The notes under the pieces were generated by a model. The model did no database searches and was not told the DNA's origin. It worked only from the letters and a program-made list of their open reading frames with translations. From Anaerolineae bacterium (GTDB taxonomy: Bacteria > Chloroflexota > Anaerolineae > Aggregatilineales > Phototrophicaceae): 57,372 nucleotides of DNA. This document shows, in pieces, positions 17,104 to 24,335 of the stretch. Position 1 is the first letter of the stretch. The number at the start of each line of letters is the position of its first letter. The position numbers and the translations under genes were made by a program. The DNA lies in the NCBI GenBank assembly GCA_023382675.1, contig JAHDWN010000041.1, positions 1-57,372 of the forward strand, given 5' to 3'.

Positions 17104-18116
17104 ACCCCCTTGCTCCGCTGAAGCTGCCCCAGCTTGAGCCGGATCTGGTCGAAGCCGACGGCCAGGATGAGCACGAACCCGCGCGCGACATCCTGATAAA
17201 ACGACGACACCTGCATCAGCACCAGGCCGTTATCGAGCGTGCGCAGGATGATGACGCCGATCAGCGTGCCGATCAGGGTGCCCTTACCTCCGGCGAGGCT
17301 CGTACCGCCGAGCACGACCGCCGTGATGACGGTGAATTCCAGACCGACCGCCGCGCGCGGCGCGCTCGACGCTAACTGCGAGACGTTGATGATGCCGCTG
17401 AAGGCCGCCAGCAAGCCGGAGATGATGTAAACGATCAGCAGGTGGCGCGTCACAGCGATCCCGGCCAGACGGCTCGCCTGCGGGCTGCCGCCGATGGCAT
17501 ACAGGTTCCTGCCGAAAGCTGTGTAGCGCAGGATAAAGCCGAAGACGAGATAGAGCGCCAGCATCACCAGCAGCGAAAAAGGAATCCCCGCCACCGTGCC
17601 ACGCCCGATGAAGTTGAACGCCTCGTTCGAGAGCAGATTGGTCTGTCCCTCACTGAGCACGAAGGCCAGGCCACGAATGATCGAGAACGTCGCCAGTGTT
17701 GTGATCAGCGGGTTGATCTTCAAATAGGTGACGATTGCGCCGTTGAGCAGCCCGACGAGCGCGCCCGCCAGGATGCCGAGCACGGTGCTCACACCGAGCG
17801 GGATGCCGTGCTCCAACCAGAGCAGGCTTGTGACCACGCCGGACAGCGCGGCCACCGAGCCAACCGAAATATCGACACCGCCTGTGATCAGGACGAGCGT
17901 CATGCCAATCGCTGTGATGCCGACGATGGCGATGGTGCTGGCAATCGTGCTCAGATTGGCCTGCGTCAGGAAGAACGGCGTCTGCGAGGCAAAGAACGCG
18001 CACAGCACGACAAAGCTGACGATCAGGCTCAGGCTGGTAAGAGTGTCATCGGTAAGCCATTTGCGCCGCCGGGCGGGTGTGAGGCGAGCGGGATCGGCTG
18101 AGATCAGATTGGACAT
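17100..18116 (-). CDS. Sugar ABC transporter permease, RbsC/RhaP family (first)
   Basis: 338-residue permease with the same family pattern as its partner: GMTLVLITGGVDISVGSVAALSG in an early helix, NPLITTLATFSIIRGLAFVL, and VLGGTSLAGGKGTLIGTLIG near the C terminus. It follows the binding-protein gene after a 121-base gap that holds a strong hairpin, and its ribosome site is poor, so it is likely made in smaller amounts than the binding protein. Its stop overlaps the ATPase start. Confidence 0.93.
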   Translation of the reverse strand: MSNLISADPARLTPARRRKWLTDDTLTSLSLIVSFVVLCAFFASQTPFFLTQANLSTIASTIAIVGITAIGMTLVLITGGVDISVGSVAALSGVVTSLLWLEHGIPLGVSTVLGILAGALVGLLNGAIVTYLKINPLITTLATFSIIRGLAFVLSEGQTNLLSNEAFNFIGRGTVAGIPFSLLVMLALYLVFGFILRYTAFGRNLYAIGGSPQASRLAGIAVTRHLLIVYIISGLLAAFSGIINVSQLASSAPRAAVGLEFTVITAVVLGGTSLAGGKGTLIGTLIGVIILRTLDNGLVLMQVSSFYQDVARGFVLILAVGFDQIRLKLGQLQRSKGV

Positions 18117-18166
18117 GAAAATTATCTTTTGCGCATGGTCAGCAACAATGAACTGCGAACTTTTGC

Positions 18167-18195
18167 CTGAGAGGGAAGTACGCCTTCCCTCTCAG
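18167..18195 (-). promoter_or_regulatory. Perfect 12-bp hairpin after the sugar-binding protein gene
   Basis: Arms CTGAGAGGGAAG (18167-18178) and CTTCCCTCTCAG (18184-18195) pair perfectly around a 5-base loop, in the gap between binding protein and first permease. On the minus strand it is followed by GCAAAAG, not a T tract. It is probably a 3'-end stabiliser or partial terminator that lowers expression of the membrane genes, as known between malE and malF. Confidence 0.7.
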
Positions 18196-18237
18196 TTTCA
18201 CAAACCGGTTCGCGACCGGTCATCGTCCGAACTGCGC

Positions 18238-19269
18238 CTACTGGCTGCAAAAGTCCGGCCAGTTGTCAGGATAATAGTCGCACACGTTGTCGGCACTGAT
18301 GAACACATGCTCGACGTAAATCGACGGCGGCACCGGGCGGCATTCCAGCACGTCGATAACGCGCGGCAGCAACTGCGCGCCGTAGTTCTCCGGGAAGTAA
18401 CCCGTCGCGCCCAGGTAGCGGCTGTTTTCCTTGATCATCTCTTCCTGGCCGGAAGGATCGGCGTTCTGGCCGACGACCATCAGGTTGTCACCGCGCCCCG
18501 CCGCCTCGACAGCCGCAATCGTGCCTAGCGCCGTGCCGTCATTGATGGTGACGGCGACGATCTTTGCATCTTCATCGATGGCAGGCAGCGTATCGCTGAC
18601 AACGCGGAAGGCTTCTTCCTGGGTGTTCTTGCTATCGAGATGGAAGACCATGTCGTCAGCAACAGGTGTTTCCACATTGTTCTGGAAGGCTTCTTCCATG
18701 CCTTGCATACGCGCCGCCGGGATCGGGCCGGACTGCGGCAGTTCGAGCACGAGCATCGCATCGGCCTGACCGTCCCAGTTTTCGTTCACCCACGCGGCCA
18801 GCGCTTCACCGGCCAATTGACCGGCATAATAGTTATCCGCGCCGAAGAAGGTCGCGCCCGGCATCGGGATGTCGATGGCGAAGACCGGGATGCCCGCAGC
18901 GCGCGCACGCGCCATAATCACGTTGCCGAACGCCTCGTCCGTCTGGAAATGGATGATCGCGTCCACGCCCTGCGTGATGAAGTTCTCGGTGTTTGCCAGC
19001 GCCGTCGCACCATCGAGGCGGTTATCGGCCAGCACGAGATTGACGTTGCCCATCTCCTCGGCAGTCGCGACCATGCCTTCGCGGACGAGCTGCGTGAAGA
19101 CGATATCTTCCGTCAGGTTGGCGAAACCAATCGTATAGCTATCCTTGGCCGTCGGGCAGGCGCTATCCTGTGCCAGGACGCGCACGGCAGAGCCGCGCAG
19201 CGCCATGGTGACGACCAGCGCAAAGACCACCGTTCCCAATGCGATTGCCGAAAGGCGCCTAGTATTCAT
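18238..19269 (-). CDS. Sugar ABC transporter substrate-binding protein, RbsB/RhaS-like
   Basis: 343-residue extracellular binding protein with the two-lobed periplasmic-binding fold type 1 (Peripla_BP_4). A signal peptide (about residues 1-32) ends near VLAQDS; no lipobox is seen. Core motifs: IGFANLTED at the start of lobe 1, NRLDGATAL, then AIDIPMPGATFFGADN and the hinge-region AGQLAGEALAAWV, and VTINDGTALGTIAAVEAAG in lobe 2. ATG at 19269 has GGAGG at 6 bases; an in-frame TTG six bases earlier is too close to that site. It is about half identical, over the best ~78-residue stretch, to the C-terminal domain of the divergent regulator at 19541-21283, so both probably bind the same sugar. Confidence 0.93.
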   Translation of the reverse strand: MNTRRLSAIALGTVVFALVVTMALRGSAVRVLAQDSACPTAKDSYTIGFANLTEDIVFTQLVREGMVATAEEMGNVNLVLADNRLDGATALANTENFITQGVDAIIHFQTDEAFGNVIMARARAAGIPVFAIDIPMPGATFFGADNYYAGQLAGEALAAWVNENWDGQADAMLVLELPQSGPIPAARMQGMEEAFQNNVETPVADDMVFHLDSKNTQEEAFRVVSDTLPAIDEDAKIVAVTINDGTALGTIAAVEAAGRGDNLMVVGQNADPSGQEEMIKENSRYLGATGYFPENYGAQLLPRVIDVLECRPVPPSIYVEHVFISADNVCDYYPDNWPDFCSQ

Positions 19270-19413
19270 AAACAACCTCCAGAGAGATACAAAGCGATTT
19301 GCTGAGATAGTTCGTAACTTTCGCGTCAGCTTTCGTGATCAACCTCCTTCTGATGGCGAATACCTGCGCCCTGAAATGCCCGATCCGGGCCGCCGCCATC
19401 GCGTCTATCGGAC

Positions 19414-19453
19414 AAGACTTCAGCAAGACATTGTTGAAATTTGTTGAAGTCTT
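19414..19453. promoter_or_regulatory. Inverted repeat, candidate operator of the sugar regulator
   Basis: AAGACTTCAGCAA (19414-19426) and TTGTTGAAGTCTT (19441-19453) are complementary at 12 of 13 positions, around a 14-base centre. A further TTGTTGAA copy at 19431-19438 lies exactly ten bases (one helical turn) from the one at 19441. It lies in the 271-base divergent gap between the importer operon and its DeoR-type regulator. I infer that it is the regulator's binding site. Confidence 0.6.
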
Positions 19454-19503
19454 GTGAAGTTTAACGAATTTTTGCGATTGCAACAACATTTGCCAGCTTT
19501 CTG

Positions 19504-19509
19504 TATAAT
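19504..19509 (+). promoter_or_regulatory. Perfect -10 element of the DeoR-type regulator
   Basis: TATAAT, 32 bases before the ATG at 19541. The -35 is unclear: TTGCAA at 19478-19483 is 20 bases away. The inverted repeat lies about 50 bases upstream of it, so repression could act by looping or on the other promoter. Confidence 0.45.
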
Positions 19510-19540
19510 CTATACGAATCGATTGGCTAGGAATCCATCC

Positions 19541-21283
19541 ATGACCACTTACGAGCGACAACAAACGATTCTGCGGCTGCTTGCGGAGCGAGGCACGGTC
19601 TCCGTGTCTGATCTGGCCTACCAGTTTGACGTGTCCGAGGGCACGATCCGCAACGATCTCAACTTCCTGGAAGAGCAAAACCAGCTCGTGCGCATTCGTG
19701 GCGGTGCGATCCCGGTCAATGGACATTCGATTCCTTCGCCCTTTCATTCGCGTATCCACAAGAACGCCGATGCCAAGAAAAAGATCGCTCGCTGGGCTTC
19801 TGAACTGGTCACGGATGGCGAAGTTATTTTGCTGGACGCTAGCACGACTGCCTATCATATGGCGACTCATCTACAAGATCGCCATAACATCACCGTCGTG
19901 ACCAACCAGATCGAGGCAGCGCGTTTGCTCGCCCAGGATGTGTCCAAGCGTGTCATTCTGCTCGGCGGCTATCTGCGCCCGGATGGCTTGTCCGTCACCG
20001 GCGAAATCGGCCAGGAGGTGCTGCGCAATCTGCACATCAACACCGCCTTCATTTCCTGCGTCGGCATGTCGTTCGAAGCCGGGTTGATGGAGGGTGATAT
20101 TGAGGATGCCAATCTCAAGCAGCAGGTGTTGCAGTCAGCAGAGCGAGTGGTTGCGCTGGTAGATGCTTCCAAGTTCGGCAAAGTTGGGCTGAGACCCTTC
20201 GCCTCGCTCGACCAGATCACCCACATCGTCACTGATGACGCCATCGACGCCCCGACTATCGAACGGCTGCGCGCCGCCAATGTCGCCCTGACGATCTGTG
20301 GCGAATCGAGCGTGCAATCGCTCATCCACCAGCCAGAGGAGACGCACATCTGCAAGATCGGCTTTGCTAACCTGAGTGAAGCGATCCCATTCTCCATCGA
20401 CGTACGCCGCAGTATTGAGAAGGCGGCGCAAAAGGCCAGCAATGTCGATCTGATCATTGTTGATAACAACCTGGATGGCGCGACCGCCCTGCGCGCGGCG
20501 GACGAATTGATCCGCCAGCAGGTCGATCTCGTGATCGAGTATCAAATCGATGAAGGCGCGGGTCACATTCTCATGAACAAGTTCAAGCAGCACCAGATTC
20601 CGGTGATCGCGATTGACATCCCGATGGTGGGCGCGACCTATTTTGGCGTCGATCACTTCGTTTCCGGGAAATTGGCCGGTGAGGCTCTAGGTGGCTGGAT
20701 CAAGCGGCACTGGCTTGGAGAAGTCGATTACGTCCTGGCCCTGGAAGAACGCCGCGCGGGTGTCTTGCCCGCCGCGCGCATTCAAGGCCAGTTGCACGGC
20801 TTGCAGGATGCGGTCGGTCATCTGGAGGCGGACAAACTGATCTTTCTCGACAGCGGCAATACCAGCCAGACGAGCTATCGCAATGTCTATGATGCGCTGG
20901 TGAGATTGCCCGAAAACAGCCGCAATGCCTTCCTCTGCTTCAATGATGATGCTGCGTTGGGGGCATTACACGCTGTCGCTGCCCTGGAGCGCCAATCGAC
21001 CACGGCGATTGTCGGCCAGGGAGCCGACCGGTTGATTCGCGACGAGATCCGCAAGTCGGACTCCCCGGTCATTGGCTCGACCTCGTTTATGCCCGAACGC
21101 TACGGCGAGCATATTCTCAAGATCGCTCTCAGGCTGCTTGGCGGCGAGCCGGTCCCGCCAGCGGTCTACATTGATCACACCTTCATCGATGCGGGCAACA
21201 TTGACTCGTTTTATCCCGACGACTACCGCAGCCAGGATGCGCCGCCCGTGACCTCCAGCATCAGAGCGGAGGCCGACCACTGA
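19541..21283 (+). CDS. DeoR-family regulator fused to a sugar-binding-protein domain
   Basis: 580-residue cytosolic transcription factor with three parts. Residues 5-58 are a DeoR HTH (RQQTILRLLAERGTVSVSDL, VSEGTIRNDLNFLE). Residues 75-235 are a complete DeoR sugar-phosphate sensor (LLDASTTAYHMA, VTNQ, ILLGG, SCVG, ALVDASKFGKVGL, HIVTDD). From residue 272 a full periplasmic-binding domain follows (IGFANLSEA, NNLDGATAL, AIDIPMVGATYFGVDH, AGEALGGWI, CFNDDAALGALHAV). It lacks a signal peptide, so it stays in the cytosol. This last domain is closely related to the operon's binding protein (18238-19269), including the tail PPAVYIDHTFIDAGNIDSFY. Ordinary DeoR proteins are about 255 residues. ATG at 19541 begins the usual DeoR N terminus; a longer frame from 19454 would be unlike the family. 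It probably controls the divergent operon. Confidence 0.92.
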   Translation: MTTYERQQTILRLLAERGTVSVSDLAYQFDVSEGTIRNDLNFLEEQNQLVRIRGGAIPVNGHSIPSPFHSRIHKNADAKKKIARWASELVTDGEVILLDASTTAYHMATHLQDRHNITVVTNQIEAARLLAQDVSKRVILLGGYLRPDGLSVTGEIGQEVLRNLHINTAFISCVGMSFEAGLMEGDIEDANLKQQVLQSAERVVALVDASKFGKVGLRPFASLDQITHIVTDDAIDAPTIERLRAANVALTICGESSVQSLIHQPEETHICKIGFANLSEAIPFSIDVRRSIEKAAQKASNVDLIIVDNNLDGATALRAADELIRQQVDLVIEYQIDEGAGHILMNKFKQHQIPVIAIDIPMVGATYFGVDHFVSGKLAGEALGGWIKRHWLGEVDYVLALEERRAGVLPAARIQGQLHGLQDAVGHLEADKLIFLDSGNTSQTSYRNVYDALVRLPENSRNAFLCFNDDAALGALHAVAALERQSTTAIVGQGADRLIRDEIRKSDSPVIGSTSFMPERYGEHILKIALRLLGGEPVPPAVYIDHTFIDAGNIDSFYPDDYRSQDAPPVTSSIRAEADH

Positions 21284-21376
21284 GGCAGGCGATTGACGAG
21301 GCGGTGCGGCGCGTTGACCGGTGCTCGCAAAGATCGCTTTCGTCAGGATATGGAGGCGTGACACTAAGCAAGTCGT

Positions 21377-22039
21377 CTATGCTTCGGGGTTGTCCAGCCG
21401 GAAGCCATGCCCGCGCACGGTCACGATGTACTGCCAGTTGGGTTCGATCTCGGCCAGCCGGTCACGCAGGCGCCGCACGAGCGCGTCAATCGCCTGCTCG
21501 CTCACCCCGTCAGCGATCGCATCCGGCCAGACGACGGTCACGACCTCGTCGCGGGTGCAGATGCGCCCGGCATTGCCGATCAAGAGTTCCACCAACCGGT
21601 ACTGTGGCGGGCTGAGCGGCGGGTCGATTTCTTTGCCGCCGATGAAGACGCGCCGCGCCTGGGGGTCGATACGAATGCGGCTCGTCATCTGTGCGGGCGG
21701 CTCGAAGGGAAGCGGCGCGGTCGATCCGCTGCCGATGAACTGCATCCGCACCGCCAGCGCCAGGTGAATCTCGTCGCCGTCAAACAGCCGGTGGACGCCC
21801 TTGATCTGCTGGCCGTTCAGCCAGGTGCCATTCTTGCTGTCGAGATCTTCAATGAAGTACTGTTCGCCCTCGCGGTAGACGCGTATGTGTACGCGCGAAA
21901 CCTGTCGCTCGGGCAGCACAATATCACATTCCTCGCCGCGTCCAAAGGTGAAGCTGTCGAGCGCCATTTCGATTTCGCGCTCACCCTGCTTGTCGTCGCT
22001 GAGAATGAATATCGGGCGTTCAGCGGCTGCGTCTGCCAT
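21377..22039 (-). CDS. FHA domain fused to an OmpR-type winged-helix DNA-binding domain
   Basis: 220-residue cytosolic protein. Residues about 25-100 form a forkhead-associated domain with the phosphothreonine-binding pattern FTFGRGEECDIVL, VSRVHIRV and LDSKNGTWLNG. Residues about 118-216 form a winged helix of the PhoB/OmpR C-terminal type (LSPPQYRLVELLIGNAGRI, SEQAIDALVRRLRDRL, VTVRGHGFRLD). There is no receiver domain, so it is not an ordinary response regulator. It probably responds to Thr phosphorylation by a Ser/Thr kinase; EmbR uses the same two domain types in the opposite order. The ATG has AGGAG at 7 bases. Targets are unknown; no kinase gene lies nearby. Confidence 0.88.
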   Translation of the reverse strand: MADAAAERPIFILSDDKQGEREIEMALDSFTFGRGEECDIVLPERQVSRVHIRVYREGEQYFIEDLDSKNGTWLNGQQIKGVHRLFDGDEIHLALAVRMQFIGSGSTAPLPFEPPAQMTSRIRIDPQARRVFIGGKEIDPPLSPPQYRLVELLIGNAGRICTRDEVVTVVWPDAIADGVSEQAIDALVRRLRDRLAEIEPNWQYIVTVRGHGFRLDNPEA

Positions 22040-22136
22040 TCGAACAGCTCCTGTTCCACAGAATAAACCGTCTCATCGACGGGGATAATCCCCTCTATTA
22101 TACCGCCAGTATTACGCCAGTTCGAGTGAACGCTGC

Positions 22137-22826
22137 TTACTGCTGGAGCGGCGTTGTGCTTATCTCCACCGAATCGGATTCGGCATACCCCACCCACAAA
22201 CCTTGATCGTTGTAGATCGGCGTCGCAACGATGCCTTGCGATTGAACAATCGAGCCACGGGTTACGCCGCGATAATAGGCCTTCACCTGCGCGGAACCAC
22301 TCGTCAACGATGGATCGACCAGGACGTTACCTGCAGGCACTTCGACGACGTGAATGCAGCTCTGGCGGGGGCCAAGGAGACGAATTTGCGTTTCGGGGAA
22401 TGCCTGTGGATCGGTGCCGCGCGCAAACTGACCTTGCAGCGCATTCGCCGGTGTGAAGATCAAACCCATGCCGCTGGTGCCGTTATCGCCGATGCTCACC
22501 TGTGCCGGGTCGTAAACAATCGGCACGGTGCCGAGTGAGTTGTTGCGCAGCGTGATCCGGATCTCCCAGATGTCGCTGCCCTGCTGCGGGAATGGGCCCA
22601 GGCTGACGCTTAACTCGAACGGATTCGTCACGGCCCGTCCCAGCAGCGATTGGTGATTGGCGCGGTCATCTGCGCGCCGCAGCCACTGGCAGGGGATGCC
22701 GCTGTAGATTTCCGGCGCGATGTCCGAGACGAAGCGTGGTAGGAAGTTCGGGCTGAGGAACAGCGACAGGACAATCAGCAAGAAGATGCCGACGATCAGG
22801 TTGGGATTGCTCGACCTGCGAAACAT
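22137..22826 (-). CDS. Membrane-anchored protein of unknown function
   Basis: 229 residues, not recognised. One N-terminal membrane helix (about residues 10-27, LIVGIFLLIVLSLFLSPNF) anchors an extracellular beta-rich domain of about 190 residues with segments such as SDIWEIRITLRNNSLGTVPI and CIHVVEVPAGNVLV. Two Cys residues in the outer domain (in IPCQWL and QSCIHV) could form a disulfide. The pattern of conserved-looking turns suggests an immunoglobulin-like sandwich. It lies between miaA and the FHA regulator on the same strand, 85 bases after miaA, with no obvious link in function. Confidence 0.65.
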   Translation of the reverse strand: MFRRSSNPNLIVGIFLLIVLSLFLSPNFLPRFVSDIAPEIYSGIPCQWLRRADDRANHQSLLGRAVTNPFELSVSLGPFPQQGSDIWEIRITLRNNSLGTVPIVYDPAQVSIGDNGTSGMGLIFTPANALQGQFARGTDPQAFPETQIRLLGPRQSCIHVVEVPAGNVLVDPSLTSGSAQVKAYYRGVTRGSIVQSQGIVATPIYNDQGLWVGYAESDSVEISTTPLQQ

Positions 22827-22911
22827 GGATTACCACCCGGTTCTGTTGATGATACTGCGCGCGCCGCAGTTTGCCGTCGGAGTTTTTGCCCCGTGCCTCA
22901 TCCCACGTTCC

Positions 22912-23856
22912 TCATTCCTGCTTGAGCCAGCCCGCCGCGTCTTCGATCAACGCATTTATAGCCAGCGTCTCTCCATCTTGCCATAGAATCTTGCCGCCGT
23001 CGTGCCCGCGAAACCAGGTGTATTGGCGGCGGATGAAGTCGTGGGTGTTATGTTTGGCGCGTAACACCGCCGCGTCGAGCGGCTCGCCGTCGAGCAGATG
23101 CGCCGTCAATTCCGCATAGCCGAGGCCGCTCATCGACGGCAGTTCGCGGCCATAGCCTCGCGCCAGAAGATCATGAACCTCGTCCAGGAAGCCATCGGTC
23201 ATCATCTGGTCGAGGCGCGCATCGGCACGGGCATAGAGCTGCTCGCGTGCCATTGTCAGCCCATATTGGCGGATGCGGTAGGGCGGCGGCTGCTTGCGCC
23301 GGAGATCACTCCAGCGTTTGCCGGTCGCTGCGCAGACTTCTAGTGCGCGGATCACCCGGCGCACGTTGTTCGGGTGGATGCTGTCCGCGCCAGCCGGATC
23401 GTGGGCGCGCAGCCGATCATGCAGGGCCATCGCGCCGTGTTCAGCGGCGAAGTGCTCCAGATCTGCGCGCAGTTGCTCGTCCGGCGGTACGCGCGGGATC
23501 GTCCAGCCTTCGATCAACGCCGTGATGTACTGCCCGGTGCCACCGACGAGCAGCGGCAGCCGCCCGCGTGCGTGGATGTCGGCGATGGCGGCGTGTGCCT
23601 GCGCCAGCCATGCTGCCACGCTGAGCGTCTGATCTGGATCAACCAGATCGAGCAGATGATGCGGCACGAGCGCACGTTGCTCCGGGGTCGGCTTGGCGCT
23701 GCCGATGTCCATGTAGCGGTAGATCTGGCGGCTGTCCGCGCTGACGATCTCGCCGCTGAGCGCTTGCCCTACCGCGATACCGGCTCCGGTCTTGCCGCTG
23801 GCTGTTGGGCCGAGGATGACGAGAAGCGGCAGCGCGCGTTCACCAGCCAAGGACAT
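22912..23856 (-). CDS. miaA: tRNA dimethylallyltransferase
   Basis: 314-residue enzyme that adds a dimethylallyl group to A37 of tRNAs reading UNN codons. P-loop GPTASGKT (near residues 16-23), SADSRQIYRYMDIGSAKP, the GGTGQYI motif and HPNNVRRVIRALEV are all present, with the C-terminal FIRRQYTWFRG. Length is normal. The start is uncertain: ATG at 23856 has GGAGG directly against it, while TTG at 23850 has that same site at six bases; a GTG at 23886 would overlap yraN by 47. It is the second gene of a yraN-miaA pair, overlapping yraN by about 17 bases. Confidence 0.95.
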   Translation of the reverse strand: MSLAGERALPLLVILGPTASGKTGAGIAVGQALSGEIVSADSRQIYRYMDIGSAKPTPEQRALVPHHLLDLVDPDQTLSVAAWLAQAHAAIADIHARGRLPLLVGGTGQYITALIEGWTIPRVPPDEQLRADLEHFAAEHGAMALHDRLRAHDPAGADSIHPNNVRRVIRALEVCAATGKRWSDLRRKQPPPYRIRQYGLTMAREQLYARADARLDQMMTDGFLDEVHDLLARGYGRELPSMSGLGYAELTAHLLDGEPLDAAVLRAKHNTHDFIRRQYTWFRGHDGGKILWQDGETLAINALIEDAAGWLKQE

Positions 23857-24211
23857 CCTCCGCGTGATCGAGGCGCAGTGTGCCACCAGGTGCGGCGCTC
23901 AGAGCGATGGCGTCGAAGCGGCAGGGTGCGTCTTCCAAGTTGTGCACGCTCAGGAATGCCTGCGCCGCCAGGATCAGCTTCTGCTGCTTGCGCGGCGTGA
24001 TGCTGGCGAACGCCTGATCCGATCCGGCGCGGCGCGCGCGCACCTCGACGAAGACAATCGTCTCGCCTTGCTGCGCGACGATGTCGAGTTCGCCGAAAGC
24101 ACAGTGCCAGTTCGTCGCCAGGATCGTGTAGCCCTGGCGCGTCAGGTGCTCGCGTGCGATCTGTTCGCCGCGCGCGCCCAGGCTGGGTTTGCGGTTCGCC
24201 GTGTTTGCCAT
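23840..24211 (-). CDS. yraN: UPF0102 endonuclease-like protein YraN
   Basis: 123-residue YraN protein with the nuclease-like core: GARGEQIAREHLTRQGY, FGELDIVAQ and VFVEVRAR, giving the E/D-x(n)-E-x-K-like pattern of Holliday-junction-resolvase folds, with Arg where the Lys would be. It is related to restriction-type endonuclease folds; a cellular role is not firmly known. It overlaps miaA downstream and is divergent from aroE. Confidence 0.9.
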   Translation of the reverse strand: MANTANRKPSLGARGEQIAREHLTRQGYTILATNWHCAFGELDIVAQQGETIVFVEVRARRAGSDQAFASITPRKQQKLILAAQAFLSVHNLEDAPCRFDAIALSAAPGGTLRLDHAEDVLGW

Positions 24212-24247
24212 CGTGTCCCTTCGTTTATGTACGTCGCTTCCGGGCCA

Positions 24248-24265
24248 GATGCCAAGAATGGCATC
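24248..24265. repeat. Small palindromic element between divergent genes
   Basis: GATGCCA, loop AGAA, TGGCATC: a perfect 7-bp hairpin. It lies between two start codons (yraN and aroE), where a terminator makes little sense, so it may be a dispersed palindromic (REP-like) unit. No second copy was found in the window. Confidence 0.4.
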
Positions 24266-24335
24266 CCTACGTTGCGTTTATGGATGGTTTGCGGTTCAAT
24301 TTTACCTGAGTTAGCAATACCAAGAGATTTTCATC

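Noticed and set aside
14507-18116. Assigning the importer firmly as a rhamnose (RhaPQT) transporter
   Set aside because: Permease and ATPase sequences of this family do not reveal the sugar, and the adjacent isomerase is not of the RhaA type.
19259-19346. A 27-codon leader peptide before the sugar-binding protein gene, with GGAGG near 19342-19346
   Set aside because: The only possible start, TTG, directly touches the GGAGG, leaving no room for initiation; the peptide has no run of regulatory codons.
18238-21283. Regarding the regulator and the binding protein as a simple tandem duplication or assembly artefact
   Set aside because: They lie on opposite strands, differ at about half of the positions in the best stretch, and the regulator copy lacks a signal peptide while keeping a continuous frame with the DeoR part.
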